From Auanema rhodensis (taxonomy: Eukaryota; Nematoda; Chromadorea; Rhabditida; Rhabditidae), in contig OZ059898.1 in NCBI GenBank assembly GCA_964057225.1, positions 15,601,267 to 15,665,266 of the forward strand: a stretch of 64,000 bases of DNA, given 5' to 3'. The position numbers and the translations under genes are program-made. Position 1 is the first letter of the stretch; every line of letters starts with the position of its first letter. Below, piece after piece: positions 41,829 through 56,400 of this stretch. A model generated the notes under the pieces. That model was not told where the DNA came from and did not search any database. It was given only the letters and a program-made list of their open reading frames with translations.

Positions 41829-42058
41829 AGGGAGTAGTTAAAAGGACAGAGCCTTTGTATTTAAAATGCAAAGAATTTCATTCTTTTCATATACTGTGTG
41901 ACTTAAGATCTGTCATCACTAAGTAACATACATTGAAAAAACATTTAAAAGATGTGATGATGTATAACTGAAAGTTCTATCAACTTTACATCATATATGT
42001 TAGTTTTTTAAAAGAAAAATCAGTTATAAAACGGCTTTTTTAGCCATATACATATTGG

Positions 42059-42062
<4 letters not shown>

Positions 42063-42142
<80 letters not shown>
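42063..42142 (+). repeat. (GA)n microsatellite
   Basis: About 80 bp, uninterrupted. It lies 240 bp from the tract at 41764. Confidence 0.95.
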
Positions 42143-42144
<2 letters not shown>

Positions 42145-43035
42145 TGAAAATGTTTGTAAATATGCTTAAAAACATTTTTTCTCAAAGCGGAAGGGGGAGA
42201 ATTTGTGCAATTACCTGAGGAAAATATTATATAAAACACGAGATAATATATGTTTTTGAAGAAAATTTGCATAACAACATATTGGCAAGTTGGTTAAGAT
42301 TGTCTAACCTAGACTTAATATATGAAAAGCAAAAGAAGACGAGAGTCTTTAAAAGAAATTTAGTGAAAAAGTAATAGAAAAAAGAAAAAATTCAATTCTT
42401 AGTCTTGTTTATAAACTTTTTTTCATAAAAAAAAACGAAAAGAGAAAGAGAGAAAGAGATATGTTCAAGTGACTGAAGAATGATATAATAAGAGGACGAG
42501 GCAAAAACCTAAAGTGAGCTAAAAAAGAATAAAGTCTTTACTAGATGTCAGAAGAAAAACTAAATGAAATTGAAAAGCATTGAGACTCTGAGAGAAAGTG
42601 GAGATGAGAAGGATGAGAAGAAGAAACATCTGCCGCTCACAGAAGCTTCTGCAGTGCAAGCTAAGTGAAAAGCTCTGAAGAACAGCTCAAAAGCTCTTTC
42701 TATCGGAAATGCAGAAAAATAGTGTATGAGTTGATGAACGATTAGCAAGCTTGAAATCAAAGAAAGGAATAAAGAATCAAAGAATTTAGGTGTGAATACA
42801 GCGATTAACTGGCTAACAGCATGCTCTGAAGCTTAGCAGCGATAAAGCTCTTCCAGTCGTTGATGAGGTTAGGTAGTAACGACAGCAAATACAAGGACTT
42901 AAAATTCATGTTGCGATAGAGAACAAACGAGACTTAATAGTAAATTGGCTAAAGACTTACTATATATAAAACACATTGAATTAACCGAAAATTACATTCA
43001 AAAAGTACATCAAATACACGAAAAAGAGTTATTTG

Positions 43036-43066
<31 letters not shown>

Positions 43067-44225
43067 TTTACTCTCACTCTCTCTCTATCTTTCACTGTTT
43101 TAAACGCACGAAAACGATTTCGAAAATACAACATTGCTCTTATGAAATAAACAAATAAATTCAGAAACTGAATGTTTGAAGTTATTTCTGTATATGGTCA
43201 CGTTTTGTAACTTAAAATAACAAAAATTAATCACAAATTTTATAGAATATATATTGATTGATTGATTTTTATAGAAATAAATTAAGAAAGTTGAATAAAT
43301 TGATTATTCATACTATCTTTCAATCTACCTTAATCTCTGTCTTTCTCTCTCTCTTTATACTTTGCTAATATCGTTATTGAGCTATTTGCAGCTTGTTATA
43401 GTTAAACACAATTTCATTTGTAGTGAATAAAGTTTCAAAAAAAGAAGTTTTTTGTTTTATTTTATATTTTTTTTATTTATATGAAAAGCCAGATGCAATT
43501 CAAATGTTTTAAACTTCTAATATTTCAAAAGACAAAAAACAAATATTTTAATTGGCAATTGAAATAATGTATACAACCGAATGTGTCCAAATATGAAATA
43601 AAAATGATAAATTTCCACGTAAAAACCGTAGAATATACGGAAAAGAGTTGCGTATTAACAAACGCAGTTGCATTTGGAGAATTTAATGGTTCTTTTGATA
43701 CGATCAAGAATAATAAAAATATTATAATATGTACATAAGTTTTAGAAAATATTGAATGATTAGATCTTTTTCATCAACTTTGTTAGAGTTGCAGATGATT
43801 GGTGGAATATATCATATATTATAGCTATATATAGAGAAGAAACTACTTATATTTTCTTCTTTGAGCTTTAAAAAATAGTTGAAACATAGATGTTTGAGTG
43901 TCATAGTGAATGAGGTGCGAGAGAAGGATAGAGGTGACAATCGATGGATGCTACCTGGGGGACTTGACCGCAACCATAACAAGGCTAATAGAGAGATAAT
44001 GCTCGTATATGAGATTGACAGACGGTGAGAGAATATGGTCAAACCCTATAAATGATCAGAATGTCTGGGCTAGTAGTATAGGTCGAGCTGGTTGAACGGA
44101 GCGGGCAAGGTGAGATGGCTACTAGAAGAGCTGGTCCACACTCTGGGCCAGACTGACCTCTCACTTTCGCTCTTTCTCTAGCTCTTATCGTCTCTCATTT
44201 GCAAATGTTCCATCGTTTCTCTTAA

Positions 44226-44229
<4 letters not shown>

Positions 44230-44289
<60 letters not shown>
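44230..44289 (+). repeat. (CT)n microsatellite
   Basis: About 60 bp, uninterrupted, within a wider pyrimidine-rich stretch (44160-44330). Confidence 0.95.
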
Positions 44290-44292
<3 letters not shown>

Positions 44293-45932
44293 CTCACTCT
44301 CTCTTTCTCTGCATTTTCTTCTGGTTTCCTTTTGTTTGTGGCAAAAGACTACTACTAGTGATTAGAGATACAAAAGAGACAGATAGAAGGACAAATGTAC
44401 CGATCAGAGAGAACGGTGAGTCGTGAGAATGGGACAGAAAAAGAATAGAAAGGATAATGCTAACAGAAAGGAAATGCAGAGAGAGAGAGAGAAAGAGAAA
44501 GAGAACGTGAGAGACAGAACATTGAGAGTAAGAGCGGCCGCCGACAGCAAGACTCACGAGCACACAGGCTGACCGGCTCTTACAGGTCATCAAAGCTTCT
44601 TTTGAGGACGAAACAATTGAGAGCGATCTACAGACATACGTATAATGATTACAATGAATGGAATGTTTATGATCGTTAACGATTCATCTTCATCCTTGAC
44701 GACATCATGCTCCTTGTTATCGTCGTATTCAAAAAATCTTATAGCTTTAATATGAATAGAAGAAAGAAGATATAGATGAGAACAAGGAAGATTAAGCACG
44801 ACGAGAAGATGAACTGACCAGCGATAGCAAATAGAAGTAGAAGACAAGCATGTCCTCCACGTGACGTAATCCCTCTCTTCGTTTCTCAGCCTCTCATATC
44901 CTTTTTCTGTCTTTTAATCTTAAACCTTTATCGTAATCTTCATTAAAACTTTCTCAGCACACATCCTCACAGGCTTCTGATCAGATAAAACCTGCCGTTG
45001 GTATTGTAAGAATAATGCTTTTGAATGATATCAGGTCTAGCCAACAGATTTCATTTATATTTGAAAAATATCAAGAAATTTAAGAATGCTGTTGATTTGT
45101 TGACGGTTTCTCCTATCAAACTTGAATTTTTGTTAAAAAATTGTAGACGAGATGGTAGGAAAACAGAAGACACCGTGAGTGGAACACTTGAAAAACAAGG
45201 TGATATGACAATACGAAGAACAAAATCTGTAAGTTGAGCTGAGCGAAGATAAAATTTAAAAAAAACGACAAAAAGATGAAACGCTTTGACGTCTGTCTGA
45301 GGAAATTGTTTGAAGACTTACTCCAATACTGTGCAAAAGCTAGGACAGTAGCTAGCTTACTGTGAGCAGTATGCTGAGATAAACATAGTCATCTGGTTTG
45401 ATTTTTGAGCAATTAGCTGAGAATAAAGATAGGGTGGACAGGGACTAGAAGAAGCGGAAGGAAACACACACAGAGACAGTGGAAAGGAGAGAGCTATTGG
45501 GTAAGTTAATGTGTGAAAGCTTAGAGAGATGAAAGAAAGTGAAGTTGTTTGAAAGTAAATTGAATTAAAGTGACTGTCTCTCTCTCTCTTTCTCTCTCTC
45601 TCTCTTTCGTTGATAAATATTTAATCATTTTGTATAAAAATAAATATTATTAATTAAATGAATTTAACTTTTTTTTTTGTTTAATATTCAATTGAATTAT
45701 TATTTTTTTAGAATGTATTTGAGTTAAATTGAATAGTAGTTTGTATACACATAGATGATGTCAATAATCAAAAAAAATATATATTATTGTATCAATTTGA
45801 AGTAATGAAACAACAAAAATTGAAATTTAGTAAAGTAAATCGGTGTGAAATGAATGAATGAAAGAGTATAGTGTACTCAGAGTTATAAACAGTAATGAAA
45901 CTCCTATTCATTTTTGTCTCTACATCTCTCTT

Positions 45933-45991
<59 letters not shown>

Positions 45992-47346
45992 TTATCGCTC
46001 TTTCTATCTATTCTTTACTACTACTAGTTACAGTAGTTTTAGTGATATGTGAGGTATCAATGAGCGTTTTTTGATCGAAAAAAAGTCATCTGAATGAAGT
46101 TCAGAACAAAGGTTAATCTCATATTATCAGATTTTAATTTTAATTTTTAATTTTCATGAATAGCATTGATCGTTCAAACATGAATGAAGTTGTGAGTTTT
46201 TTTATATATTCTTTCTTTTTTTTTCTTTTTTATTTCCACACACTTGTTACATGATTTTTTCGAAAAAAATCTGAAAAGATAGCCAGTTAACTTGGCTTCG
46301 AACGGCCGTTAATCATGTCCGCACAGATAGAGTAAGAGAGTAAGAGAGAGAGGGGCAGAGAGAGAAAAATAGAGAGAGAGAAGGGTGTGTTAAGCTAAAA
46401 GAGAGAGAATACAAATAGCTGAGAGAGTGATAGATTATTTATACAAGAAAAAGAAATTTTAACCAAATAACAGTAAATGAGTATAGAAATTTAAATTTCG
46501 AAAAAAACATTTTTTTTTCCAAGAAAAACATAATTTTAATTATAGTTGGTCAGTGGACGAATGGATGGACAGCCAGAAAGTAATAGCTATACGATGTTTC
46601 ATATTTGAAAATAAATGAGAAGAAACTGAAATGAAGAGAAGAGGAATGAAAATTAAAATTTTGCTATTGCCCAAGGCAAAAATATGCGATAGAGAGAGTG
46701 AATTACTTGGATTAAGTGAGGAAAATAAATGAATAAAGAGAGAAAAGTATTGAGAGATTTTTGCAGAAAAATACTTTTGTATATGTTCAGATAAATTTAA
46801 TTTATGTTTATTGGTTCTGGATGGAAAAAACATGAGCAAATTGCTGTGAAAAGGCAGGAAATGGCTTGCACAGGTTGGACGAACAGAATGAAGAGAAAAA
46901 CTTTTTTTTTTTTTTCAAAAACTCAAGCGCTCTATGGTTTTCATCGTCGCACTAACTTCTACTAATAGGATTAGGGTAATATAAGAAAATTATATTTTTC
47001 TAGTCTAAAATTGAAATTTGATGTCTGGCTGAGTTAAATAAAGAAAGATGATGTTCATCCAAATGTTATGTGAGAATTAGAGCTTACATACATGTTACAT
47101 GTCTAGATAATTCATTACGATAATGAGGAGGAAGAAGAGTGAATAGGAGCCGAGGGATTGTTGGCAGAAGCCGAAAAAGGGAAATAATTTAAAGGAAGTT
47201 TACTGAAAGAAATACAAATTTTAACATTTTAATTCAAATAATTGTTGAAAATTGAATGATAATGGATGATGATATGATACCGGATGATAATCTATATGAT
47301 ATGGATGATTGCTGGATAGGGGGAGGGGAGTGGTGGAGATGATTGT

Positions 47347-47364
47347 GGGGGGGGGGGGGGGGGG
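47347..47364 (+). repeat. Poly-G tract of 18 bases
   Basis: The longest of seven poly-G runs of 8 or more bases in the window, all on the plus strand. Confidence 0.97.
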
Positions 47365-50300
47365 AGGGGATGTATCATCTACACCTAGTCTGACTAATAA
47401 TCTCATCTGTTCTCTATGTCGTCGGATAATATGTGGTCAGCATGTACGGATCAATTTATATTTTGTGGAATTTATGTGAAAACAAATAAATTTCAAATTT
47501 TTTTTGTTAATTTTGCAATAAGCAGCAACAACTTTTTCTTGTCTGTCCTCTCAAATGCCATCATTTTATCCGTTTTTCATTTGATAACAACTAAAAATTT
47601 TTAAAAAATGCTGCAAATTCAACCTGTTTAACAGGCTTAACTCATCTTCCTATCTACAGCATGTATCAGACGTATTAATGGGGTCAAATAGAACAAAATA
47701 CTAATGATCATCATGATAATCAACATCAACTAATCACATACTGACTATGTTGTCGTCAATTTCATCGAACGTTTTTTACAAAATTGTCATGATTAATGAT
47801 CACAATGACGATTAAAACTGAAATTGAAATTGTCATTTAAACACGAAAATTCTGCAGAAAAATGTTCTAAAATAGGCTGAATGAGCAGAATAGATTATAG
47901 AAAGTTGAACAAAGAATAATATTTTTACTTAACTATACGATATAGTTAATTTTTGATGGTAGAGGAAGAAGGAGAAGAAGAAGAAGCAAATAAGAATATG
48001 AATATATATAGATGTGAAGGTGAATGTTCGAAAACGAAACAGGAAAAGCTAGAAGAAGAAGCAGAGACTGACCAAAATATTCTTATTTACACAAGCTGCA
48101 AAGAAAACGAATGTTTTACTCTATCCGGAAGGAAACTTTTCAGTGATAAATATAAACCAAAAGCATGATATGAACTTGAGAATATTAAAGTTGAAGAATC
48201 TAAAGAGAAATTTCTTGTATAAGCAAAGATTTTCGATTATCGAATGATATGTTGAACATCTTGCAACATCAGTGTCCAAAGGGACATGATGTTGGATGAA
48301 CGACGAGAAACAGTTTTGATTCAGAAATTTCAACCAAAAAGCGACGAAAAGGAAAAAGTCAAAAATCGTCAGGTAAATCTTTGGAAGATGTTGTATGCAG
48401 TCTGGTCTTTTCGCGCATTCGAACTCTCTCTCTCTCTCTCCCTCTCTCTCTCTGTCTCCTACCCCTCCTTTCTCTCTCTTTCTCTCTCCTTGTTCGTATA
48501 CCATTGTCATTTAAGATACTTTCATTTCTTATGTCAAATAATGTTTATGAAAATATAAAAAAGTGCTGTTGAGGCACTACTGGGTACAGAAGATGAAGGC
48601 TAGTTAAACTCGATCCCGATTGAATTGCCGGGATTCCGGTCATTTTTCGTGCTACTCATCGTTTTTTTTAATTTTTTTACGTTGAATTTTTAATAAAATT
48701 TCTTAAATAGAAAGATTTTTAGAGAAATTTTTAGTTTGTTATTCCATTTAATAATCTTTTATATGATGTCGGTGACCATAGCCTATGTATGTATGTTTTC
48801 AAAAATTCAGCTAAATAAACAAAAATTTAAAAAAAAAAAGAAAGAAAAATGAGAAAAAGCGTTCTAAAAATAAAAGAAGAAAGAAAATCAATTAACAAAT
48901 ATATTTGGAAATGAATTTATTCTTTTTTTTGACAAAATTGAAATACTTTATTTCATTTTTAATAATATTTAAAAGTCAAAAACATTATTTTGCCCTCCTT
49001 TTCTCTATCTCTCTCTCTCTCTTTTCTCTTTCTTTCTCCTTTAAAATGAAAATAAATTTTCAGATGGCAGATCAATGAAAGGAAGTATAAAATCCAGATA
49101 AGCATCAGAAGAAAAACGCTTTAACGCCAACAAGTATTGGCAACATGAAAACGAGGACAATCTAACAGGTCCCAAGCTATATATACAGATATCTACAGAT
49201 GTATGTATATGCAACAACGATATTCAAGCATAGATTTATGTTGAAGACGTTGTTTAATGCCCCGAGGACAAATAACAACGCCAAATGCTAGAGGTGCCGA
49301 CTGACGACAACCACGACAACGACGACGACAACGACCATGATGATACTGAGATCTCATCCAGATTGCGCTTTTACGTGTTTTCAAGTCAGATTTCCAGTAT
49401 ATTTGAAGAAAAAAAAAAGTTTAATGTGTAATCTATTCCAATATATGGAAAAACATGAAAATAACATTGAAGTTTGTATTGATTAATAATATTTATAGTT
49501 AAACTCTTCTACTATACTATACTATGGATATTGGAATAAAAAAAAATTATATTATATGAAACTAATTAGATTGATGAAGCCACATAGACAAATAGTACAA
49601 AATAAGAAAATTGATTTCATTTTTCATCCAATTAATTACTTTTCTTCCAACTTTTTTTACAAGGAAGTACCAAATATGAATAGAAAAGGTTCAAAACTGA
49701 AACCAAACATCCAATTCATATTTGGATCAAAGTTTATAGAATTCAAATTAAATTCAATTATATATCTTCATCTTTATAAAATATTATAAATTATTTAAAG
49801 TTTTACATGCAAACCATTGTTGTTTATCAAATAAAAACAACAAAAACAACAACAACAACAATAATCTTGATATAGTATATACTAGATTATACAGTAATAC
49901 TATACTATATGATAATTGAACTTTAATGTTTGGAATTTTAAACTTAATGATGAAGAAAAAGGATAAAAATCAAATAAACAAAATCAGAAATTAACAAGAA
50001 AATATGAAAAAAGTAGTTGTTAACATTACCAAAATCGCTAAATAAGACTTTGTATATAGTTTGTGTGAATTAAATAAATTTAAAAACTATACGGAAAAAA
50101 CCTCTAAGAGACTTAATTAGCAAGAAAACCGGTCATTTGCCAGTCGAAAATATCCGAATCTTATGGCTATTGACCATTGAATGAAGTCATCGTTCGTTCT
50201 ATCAATACTGAACGAATTGATCACTGATCGAATGAACAAAAATTTTTGTTATATTGTAAAAACTAAAGTGAATAGGAAAAAACGAAGGATTTTCAGTAAT

Positions 50301-50949
50301 AAAAATAATTTAATTCCATAAAGAACATGTGATAGATGATTTTTATGTATTTATATAGTTTAAACTATTAAGATTATATAAAATAAAGCGATTTTCTTTC
50401 CATACATATACAGTTAGATCCATCAGTCACTCTCTCTCTCTCTCTCTCTCGGCTTTTTTTTGTATATTCAAACGAATACTTTTTATTAAAAATAAAAATG
50501 AATTTAAACTATAAACTATAATTATTATTTTTTTGGGAGGATAGGGGGCATACGTATAATGAATAAGATTAAATATAAACTATAATAAGTTGAGAAGTTA
50601 TTGTACAAGTAATAGAACAAATTAAATATTATTATTTATTTATAATTCCCTATATAATATAATAACTTATTTATAATTTATATATATATAAATATATCTT
50701 TAATAATAAATAATAATAATAATAATAAGTAATATTATCATTTTGCTCTTTTTTGCTCTTTTTCTATATTTTTCATTCGAATAATATCATGTTTAACATC
50801 ACTCAAACTTGATTAGAAGGACATCATGGTATACTAAGCATGCCACATAATTGGCATTGAATTTGAAACAGTAGTGACGTGAATCACGTGAAAATACACG
50901 TATGAAAGTTTATTTTGAATATTTGATAATGAGTCATACGGTTGGTTGT

Positions 50950-50980
<31 letters not shown>
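50950..50980 (+). repeat. (TTAG)n microsatellite
   Basis: Seven to eight TTAG units. It is not the nematode telomere repeat TTAGGC. Confidence 0.95.
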
Positions 50981-51583
50981 TACTATTTCTATAACATAGT
51001 ATATATATATATATATTATATAAAGTAAAGAATAATATAATATCTTTATTATATATATATATAGTTAACTTAATAATTTAATTTATATTTATATAATAAA
51101 AATCTTTTTAAAAATATTCATTTAGTGTTTTCTAACAAATATAATATTTTAAATAATATATATTTTATTTTTTGTTTAATCTGATAATATTTATGTTTTT
51201 AATATCAAAGATCCATCTAATTATATACACATGTATATACACATCTATGTATGTATGTAGGTAATATACTATACTATACTATATGTATCTTCAAAGATAT
51301 TGAAGACAAAGAACTTAGAATGAAATTTTTGGAAAGAAAGTGAAATAAAAATTTTTATATTCTCAAAGTATATTATACTGATGACGTATATTCCAGGTTT
51401 CTCAATAATAAATATTATATTATAATCAGTGAAAAGTACCGCAGTTCTTTGAATATTATGTTTTTCAGCTGAAGTTTTGTTTCAAGTTTCATTGTTATAC
51501 ATATAATTATATTTATATAATTTTTTCATTTTTAACATGTTTCACATAAAGTAAAGTAATTCATATATTGTGTAATAATCATT

Positions 51584-51611
51584 TTCTCTCTCTCTCTCTC
51601 TCTCTCTCTCT
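51584..51611 (+). repeat. (TC)n microsatellite
   Basis: About 28 bp of CT/TC dinucleotides. Confidence 0.92.
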
Positions 51612-52609
51612 TTATTTTTTATGTTTCCTTTTCAGCTTTATAGTAATAGAAAATAGAAAAAATATCTAACATTATATAAATGCTAAGTTTCTATATTCTC
51701 GAATATATGACGCAAATCCATTGATTCCAGACTTTTTTCATGGGAAGTTTAGTTAGAGGAACCTTTTCATAATTAAAACGAAAACGTTGACGTTGTTAAT
51801 CATCGAAATTCTATTCATAGTCGTTCTGATCTAGTATCTCGTCATGTAAATCCTATATATTACCCCTAATCCACATCTTGAACATGCTTTTCAGCATTCA
51901 ATTCCTACTTTGTTGTCTTGGTGATCAGTTGATGAATGATTTTAGTTTATTTATATGATATAGTTAAGCGATCTCTTCAACTGTTTCGTATTTCTTTTTG
52001 TTTTTTCTTCATTTTCTTTGCGTGACTGCTTACAACACATCTTTATATATTTCTAACTAAAGAATCGTTGATCAAACAGTATTTTTAGCATTTTCGCTCA
52101 GATATTGCAATTCCGCAAAGAAATTATGAATATTCTTTTCTATTATGCGAATATTTGACTAATATAACATCTGTTATATGTTATATGAAGTAGAATAACA
52201 AGACTATTACTTAATTCCCTTTAACTATCAATCGTATATTTCCAGAATGTGAACAGTTGCAACTACAAAATTCTCAATACTTTCCGCAAATTTCAATTAT
52301 TTCCTTGTATTTGCCAAATTACTCAATATTCCTTTATGATTGATATATATATATATATATACATATAAAAATATATAATTTTCTACTTTTCATTCAGTTG
52401 TTTTTGTTTTCTTGTTCGTTTTTTTCATATTTTTTGCCACTTTTCTATGCTTTTCAATAGTTCCTGATATCATAGTTCTTGAAGTGCAAATTTAGTAAAA
52501 CATTTATTATTTTTCTATAATCTATATTCGTATAATGAAGATTTAGTTTTTTTTATTTTATTTCAAAGTTTAGATAAGCTGTATTCAATTCATATAGAAG
52601 CGTACAACT

Positions 52610-52914
52610 ATGCTTAACGTTCATCGACCCAAATCTGATTTGGAATCGACAGTTCAAAGGAGTGATATGGGTAAGTTGTTCAATGAACTATCCAATTTCT
52701 TAATTTTCAATTTTCTCCGTATTTATCATATTAACTTGACTTAAGTTCATGTAATTCATATTTCATGCTTGTAGGCTTAGGAATCTGTGCTCGTGGTCCT
52801 CGATTACGATCTTTTCTTCTGTGTGGCTCAACATTTCTCATAGCCTTAGGTCTCTTCGTTATTGGATTTATTCTCTATCAAAAGCTCATAAATATTCCCG
52901 CCAGGACTAATTAA
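52610..52914 (+). CDS. Small single-pass membrane protein, family not recognised
   Basis: Two exons, 52610-52670 and 52775-52914, are joined with GTAAG...TTGTAG borders in matching phase (one base carried over) and give 66 residues. The first ~32 residues are hydrophilic (MLNVHRPKSDLESTVQRSD, then CARGPRLR). A strong hydrophobic segment at about 33-56 (FLLCGSTFLIALGLFVIGF and beyond) follows an Arg-rich stretch, so the N-terminus is probably cytosolic. A short tail, KLINIPARTN, ends the protein. An in-frame TAG lies 12 bp before the ATG and the sequence before it ends ATATAG, so the start is well placed. A poly(A) signal AATAAA is at 52991-52996, converging on the dehydrogenase gene. I cannot assign a function. 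Confidence 0.65.
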
Positions 52915-53408
52915 AAAAATATTTTTATATTATTATTATATTGTTATAAGCTTCATATCTATGTATATATTGAAATGAAACATAAAGATAAATAAAATTC
53001 ATAACCATATCTCTGATCTATACATATATACGTATTTCATCTTCCTCATTCGACTTTTCTATCGTCCTCTTAAGCCGTAGCAAATGCTACAACAACTGAT
53101 ATTGCATGAGTTTAGCAATCAGCCGTTTCCATGTATAGTGTATGTGTATTATTATGAAAAATGAATTATTTAACTACTGTAAACTATAATTATAATAAAA
53201 ATACAAAATAAATAGATTCAGTTTTTGGTAATTTGATTTCATTTATTTTCTTTTTCCCGCTTTATCTTCTTCGTTTCGTAATCAAACGTTCCGAGAATTA
53301 CATCCAAAATTCGTAACAACTTGAACAACCTGAGTACAAAACTATAGAAAAGCATAGCAACTTGAAACATTTAGATAAAGCTTTTTCTCAAAAAAAAAGA
53401 AGGAACAT

Positions 53409-56400
53409 CTAGTTAGTTTTCTGTTTCTTTGAGAAAGGATCTTTTAATCCACGTTTATAGATTACATAGAAGAATAACGTTGGCCACGCCCATCTCAAGA
53501 AAATGGCAAAACGATGAACAGCAGGTGCCATGATCAGATCTGTTTCTCGAGCACTGGCTGCTCGAATAATCTCTCGTGAGGCTTCACCTACAGACATTCC
53601 CTGAAAGTATAAAGATTAAGAATCGAATCAAATACTTATTAAGAGTTTTTGTTAGAATATGAGCAATCATTATCGATAAAAGTTGTTTTAAACATCAAAA
53701 ATGTAACTTTTAAAGCTTCAAAGATGGTAAAAAGAAAGGAACGTCTTGTACATAAGAACCTCAAAGTGCACTTTTCAATTTCTAAATGTTTTTTTGATGA
53801 CAAAAATCATTATGGAAAATGATTTTACAAATTCACATGCAGTTATAGTTTTTGAGAAAACAAAAAAAATCTCAATGATTCAACTTGACATACGGTTCTT
53901 CATCTTTGGAAATTCCAATAACTTTTGAATTTCCAACTCGTATACCAAATATAAACCAAATACTCTAACAAGCCGGTTTTCAACCTCACCTCCCGAAATA
54001 AGAAACCAAAAAAATTCCAAACACTGTCAAAACAGCTACATGAATTTTCCAATTTAAGTGCCTGCAACAACTTCGCTCCTCCTTTGTCTCTTCTTTTTCC
54101 TCTTTTCTTGGTTCTGCCCCAACTTCAGTCACCCATCAGATGGATAGCAGAGAAAAGACGACAGGTAAGAAGACGTCAAGAAACTGCTTGTCGTCTGTCT
54201 TTCCGCCGGCAGGTACGTTGAAAGGCAGTTCAGCAATCTCGAAATGCTTGCTTGTTTTGTAAAACAAAGAAAATCTCTCAGCGACCTATATCAGCCATCA
54301 ATCTATAGGTCGTCGAGATGGGGGGGGGGGGAGTTCAGCGAGAACCATATCTACATAGAGCGCTTTGGCGGATGGTTCCAATGTAGTTTCCAATTACTAG
54401 ACATTTCCTCAGCTATCACCATAATGAATCTAGGATTTTTTTGGTTTTTTGTCATTTTTCGTTAAAACGGACGGTGATTCAGATGGTCATAAGCAGCTAG
54501 TAATCACTGTCTTTGTTACCCGTCATTGAACCTCTTAGTCTCTCTTTCTTTCTCTCTGAATTCCTGATTTCCTCTTTCACCAACTTTAGCAGCATAATCT
54601 TCTCTCTCTCACTCTCTATTTCTCTTTCTTTCTCATTTCTTTCTTGTATCAACCCATCCCACCTTTCTCATTCTAACACCAAGGTGAAGTGCTTCGAGGG
54701 CATTGTAACAAGAACGACAAGACTGTTGCCGTTGCCGTTGCCTTGTTTCTATATATGATACACAAATTTTCATGTTTTAATACTTCAAAAATAAAAAAGA
54801 ATATTTTATTTTGACAAAATCGTCAGCTTATTTGTCTTTCTATCTCTAGTTATCATCTGATTATCATTATCTTCTAGTAGTTCCCGTTCATTAACTCCAG
54901 ATTCGTACAGTTCGATGTTCTTCACACTTTGCTGGTTCAACAACAAACTCTTATAACCTCATTTCCAATAATTCTTTATCTAACTTTCTATATATTTCGT
55001 TTTGTCATTTTATAATCAAAATTCAAAACTGTTTTGCAGATTTTTCAGATAAGAATGAAAATACTCTTTCTGTTAGTTTCACTCTTCTCTTCAGCACAAG
55101 GTACTGTCAATGCTTTTCTCTTAGTTTTTCCTTATCAGCTTCTACTAAATCTTCTTCTCTTACTCCAATAACTGATTACTCTTCTCTACATTCTGACCTC
55201 ATCATATATCATAACTTAACTTGATTAAGGTCAATTCGGTTTTTTCCCGGGTTTTGGTTTTCAACCACCTCCACCACCACCACCCCAAGTTAATCCATGG
55301 GGTAATTTGTTTGGAAGTCCATTCCAGCAATTCCCAGCTTTTCAGGTAAGATACAATCTTCGTTTAATTTCAATATGCCCAAGTACAACTTGAATGAACT
55401 CCAATTCTTCAGACTATACCGACCACTACAACTACTATTCAACCGCCTATTGAGAGTGTTCCTAATCCTGATTTAGAAGTTGGCAATTTCGCAGTGCCTA
55501 ATCCGCGCATGTGGCCAGTCGGTCCCGACTGGAATGACCCTCGTAATACATGGACAAGTGAACAAGGCTGGGGAGGACGTGATTTCGGCAGAAAGCTTAT
55601 AACTGCAACATCTCCTATAACCACACATGTGACACAAACAACAACAATTCCCATGCCACCACAAACCACCACTATGAGGCCAACTCTTGCCCCTGTCTCT
55701 TTCACCTCGGATCTTTCCGATGTAGAGAAGAACGATCTCATAGCTGAATCAGCTTTCCCTATCGTGCCAATTATTCGTCCAGGTTCATTAGCTGGACCCC
55801 CAGGCATTGAGCCTTCTTTCAATATGCCCGTTCAACGTAACACAGAAGAAGGTCGTAGTACGATGATGAATCAGATGACCACACGACAAATAGAAAGTGA
55901 TCATTTGGTACGTCACCGTTCTAGCTCCAGACGAGGACGTTAAGGCGATCATGACAAACGAAGTATGCAGCACATGACATCATGAGCCACGTGCCGCTAA
56001 CTTCTCGATGGCAAAAAGATCCAATTCGCCTTATTTAGGCAACAATCACAAACCTTCATCTCTCTCTCTCTTCTTTTTTTCGTCAGCATATGCTGACCTT
56101 TAGAAAACAGTTAATGAAATGACCTCAACCCGCATCAATTCAATCTTTATTCCTTCTTATTTTTCCCCCCAATTTGGCAAGTGTAAAGAATGATTTTTCC
56201 AACTTATTTGAATTAAATCTTTCAAAATGCAATCCAAATCGTTTACAAATATTTTCCTTCTTCTAACCTTGACCTGATCTAGTATGTCTCTTCTCAACCA
56301 ACTGCACACTGGCTGCTATGCCGTCTTCAGCTGCACACAAATGTATTATTTCATTTGAAAAACAAATGTATTTTGTAAATACTATGTATGTATAATAAAT

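Larger units (their letters stand above)
37629..44229. other. Gene-poor region with mixed GA and CT tracts
   Basis: No gene recognised. It holds (GAT)n at about 39221-39243, (GAC)n near 39945-39975, (TTG)n/(CTG)n at about 40402-40432, (GAAA)n near 40999-41015, and short AT-rich palindromes near 38940-39000. GA and CT tracts alternate here, unlike the GA-only pattern to the left. Confidence 0.4.
44290..52609. other. Gene-poor region upstream of the small membrane protein gene
   Basis: No gene recognised. CT-rich tracts lie at about 45580-45606, 45925-45990, 48423-48490, 49005-49040 and 50430-50450; one GA block lies near 46330-46385. A poly-G run is at 47347-47364. From about 49400 the DNA is extremely AT-rich, with (ACA)n near 49835-49861, ACTAT repeats at about 49505-49525 and 51265-51285, and long (TA)n runs near 51000-51020 and 51050-51062. 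This may include long 5' non-coding sequence of the 52610 gene. Confidence 0.4.

Noticed and set aside
50950-50980. Telomeric repeat
   Set aside because: The unit is TTAG, not TTAGGC, and is only about 30 bp long inside AT-rich DNA.
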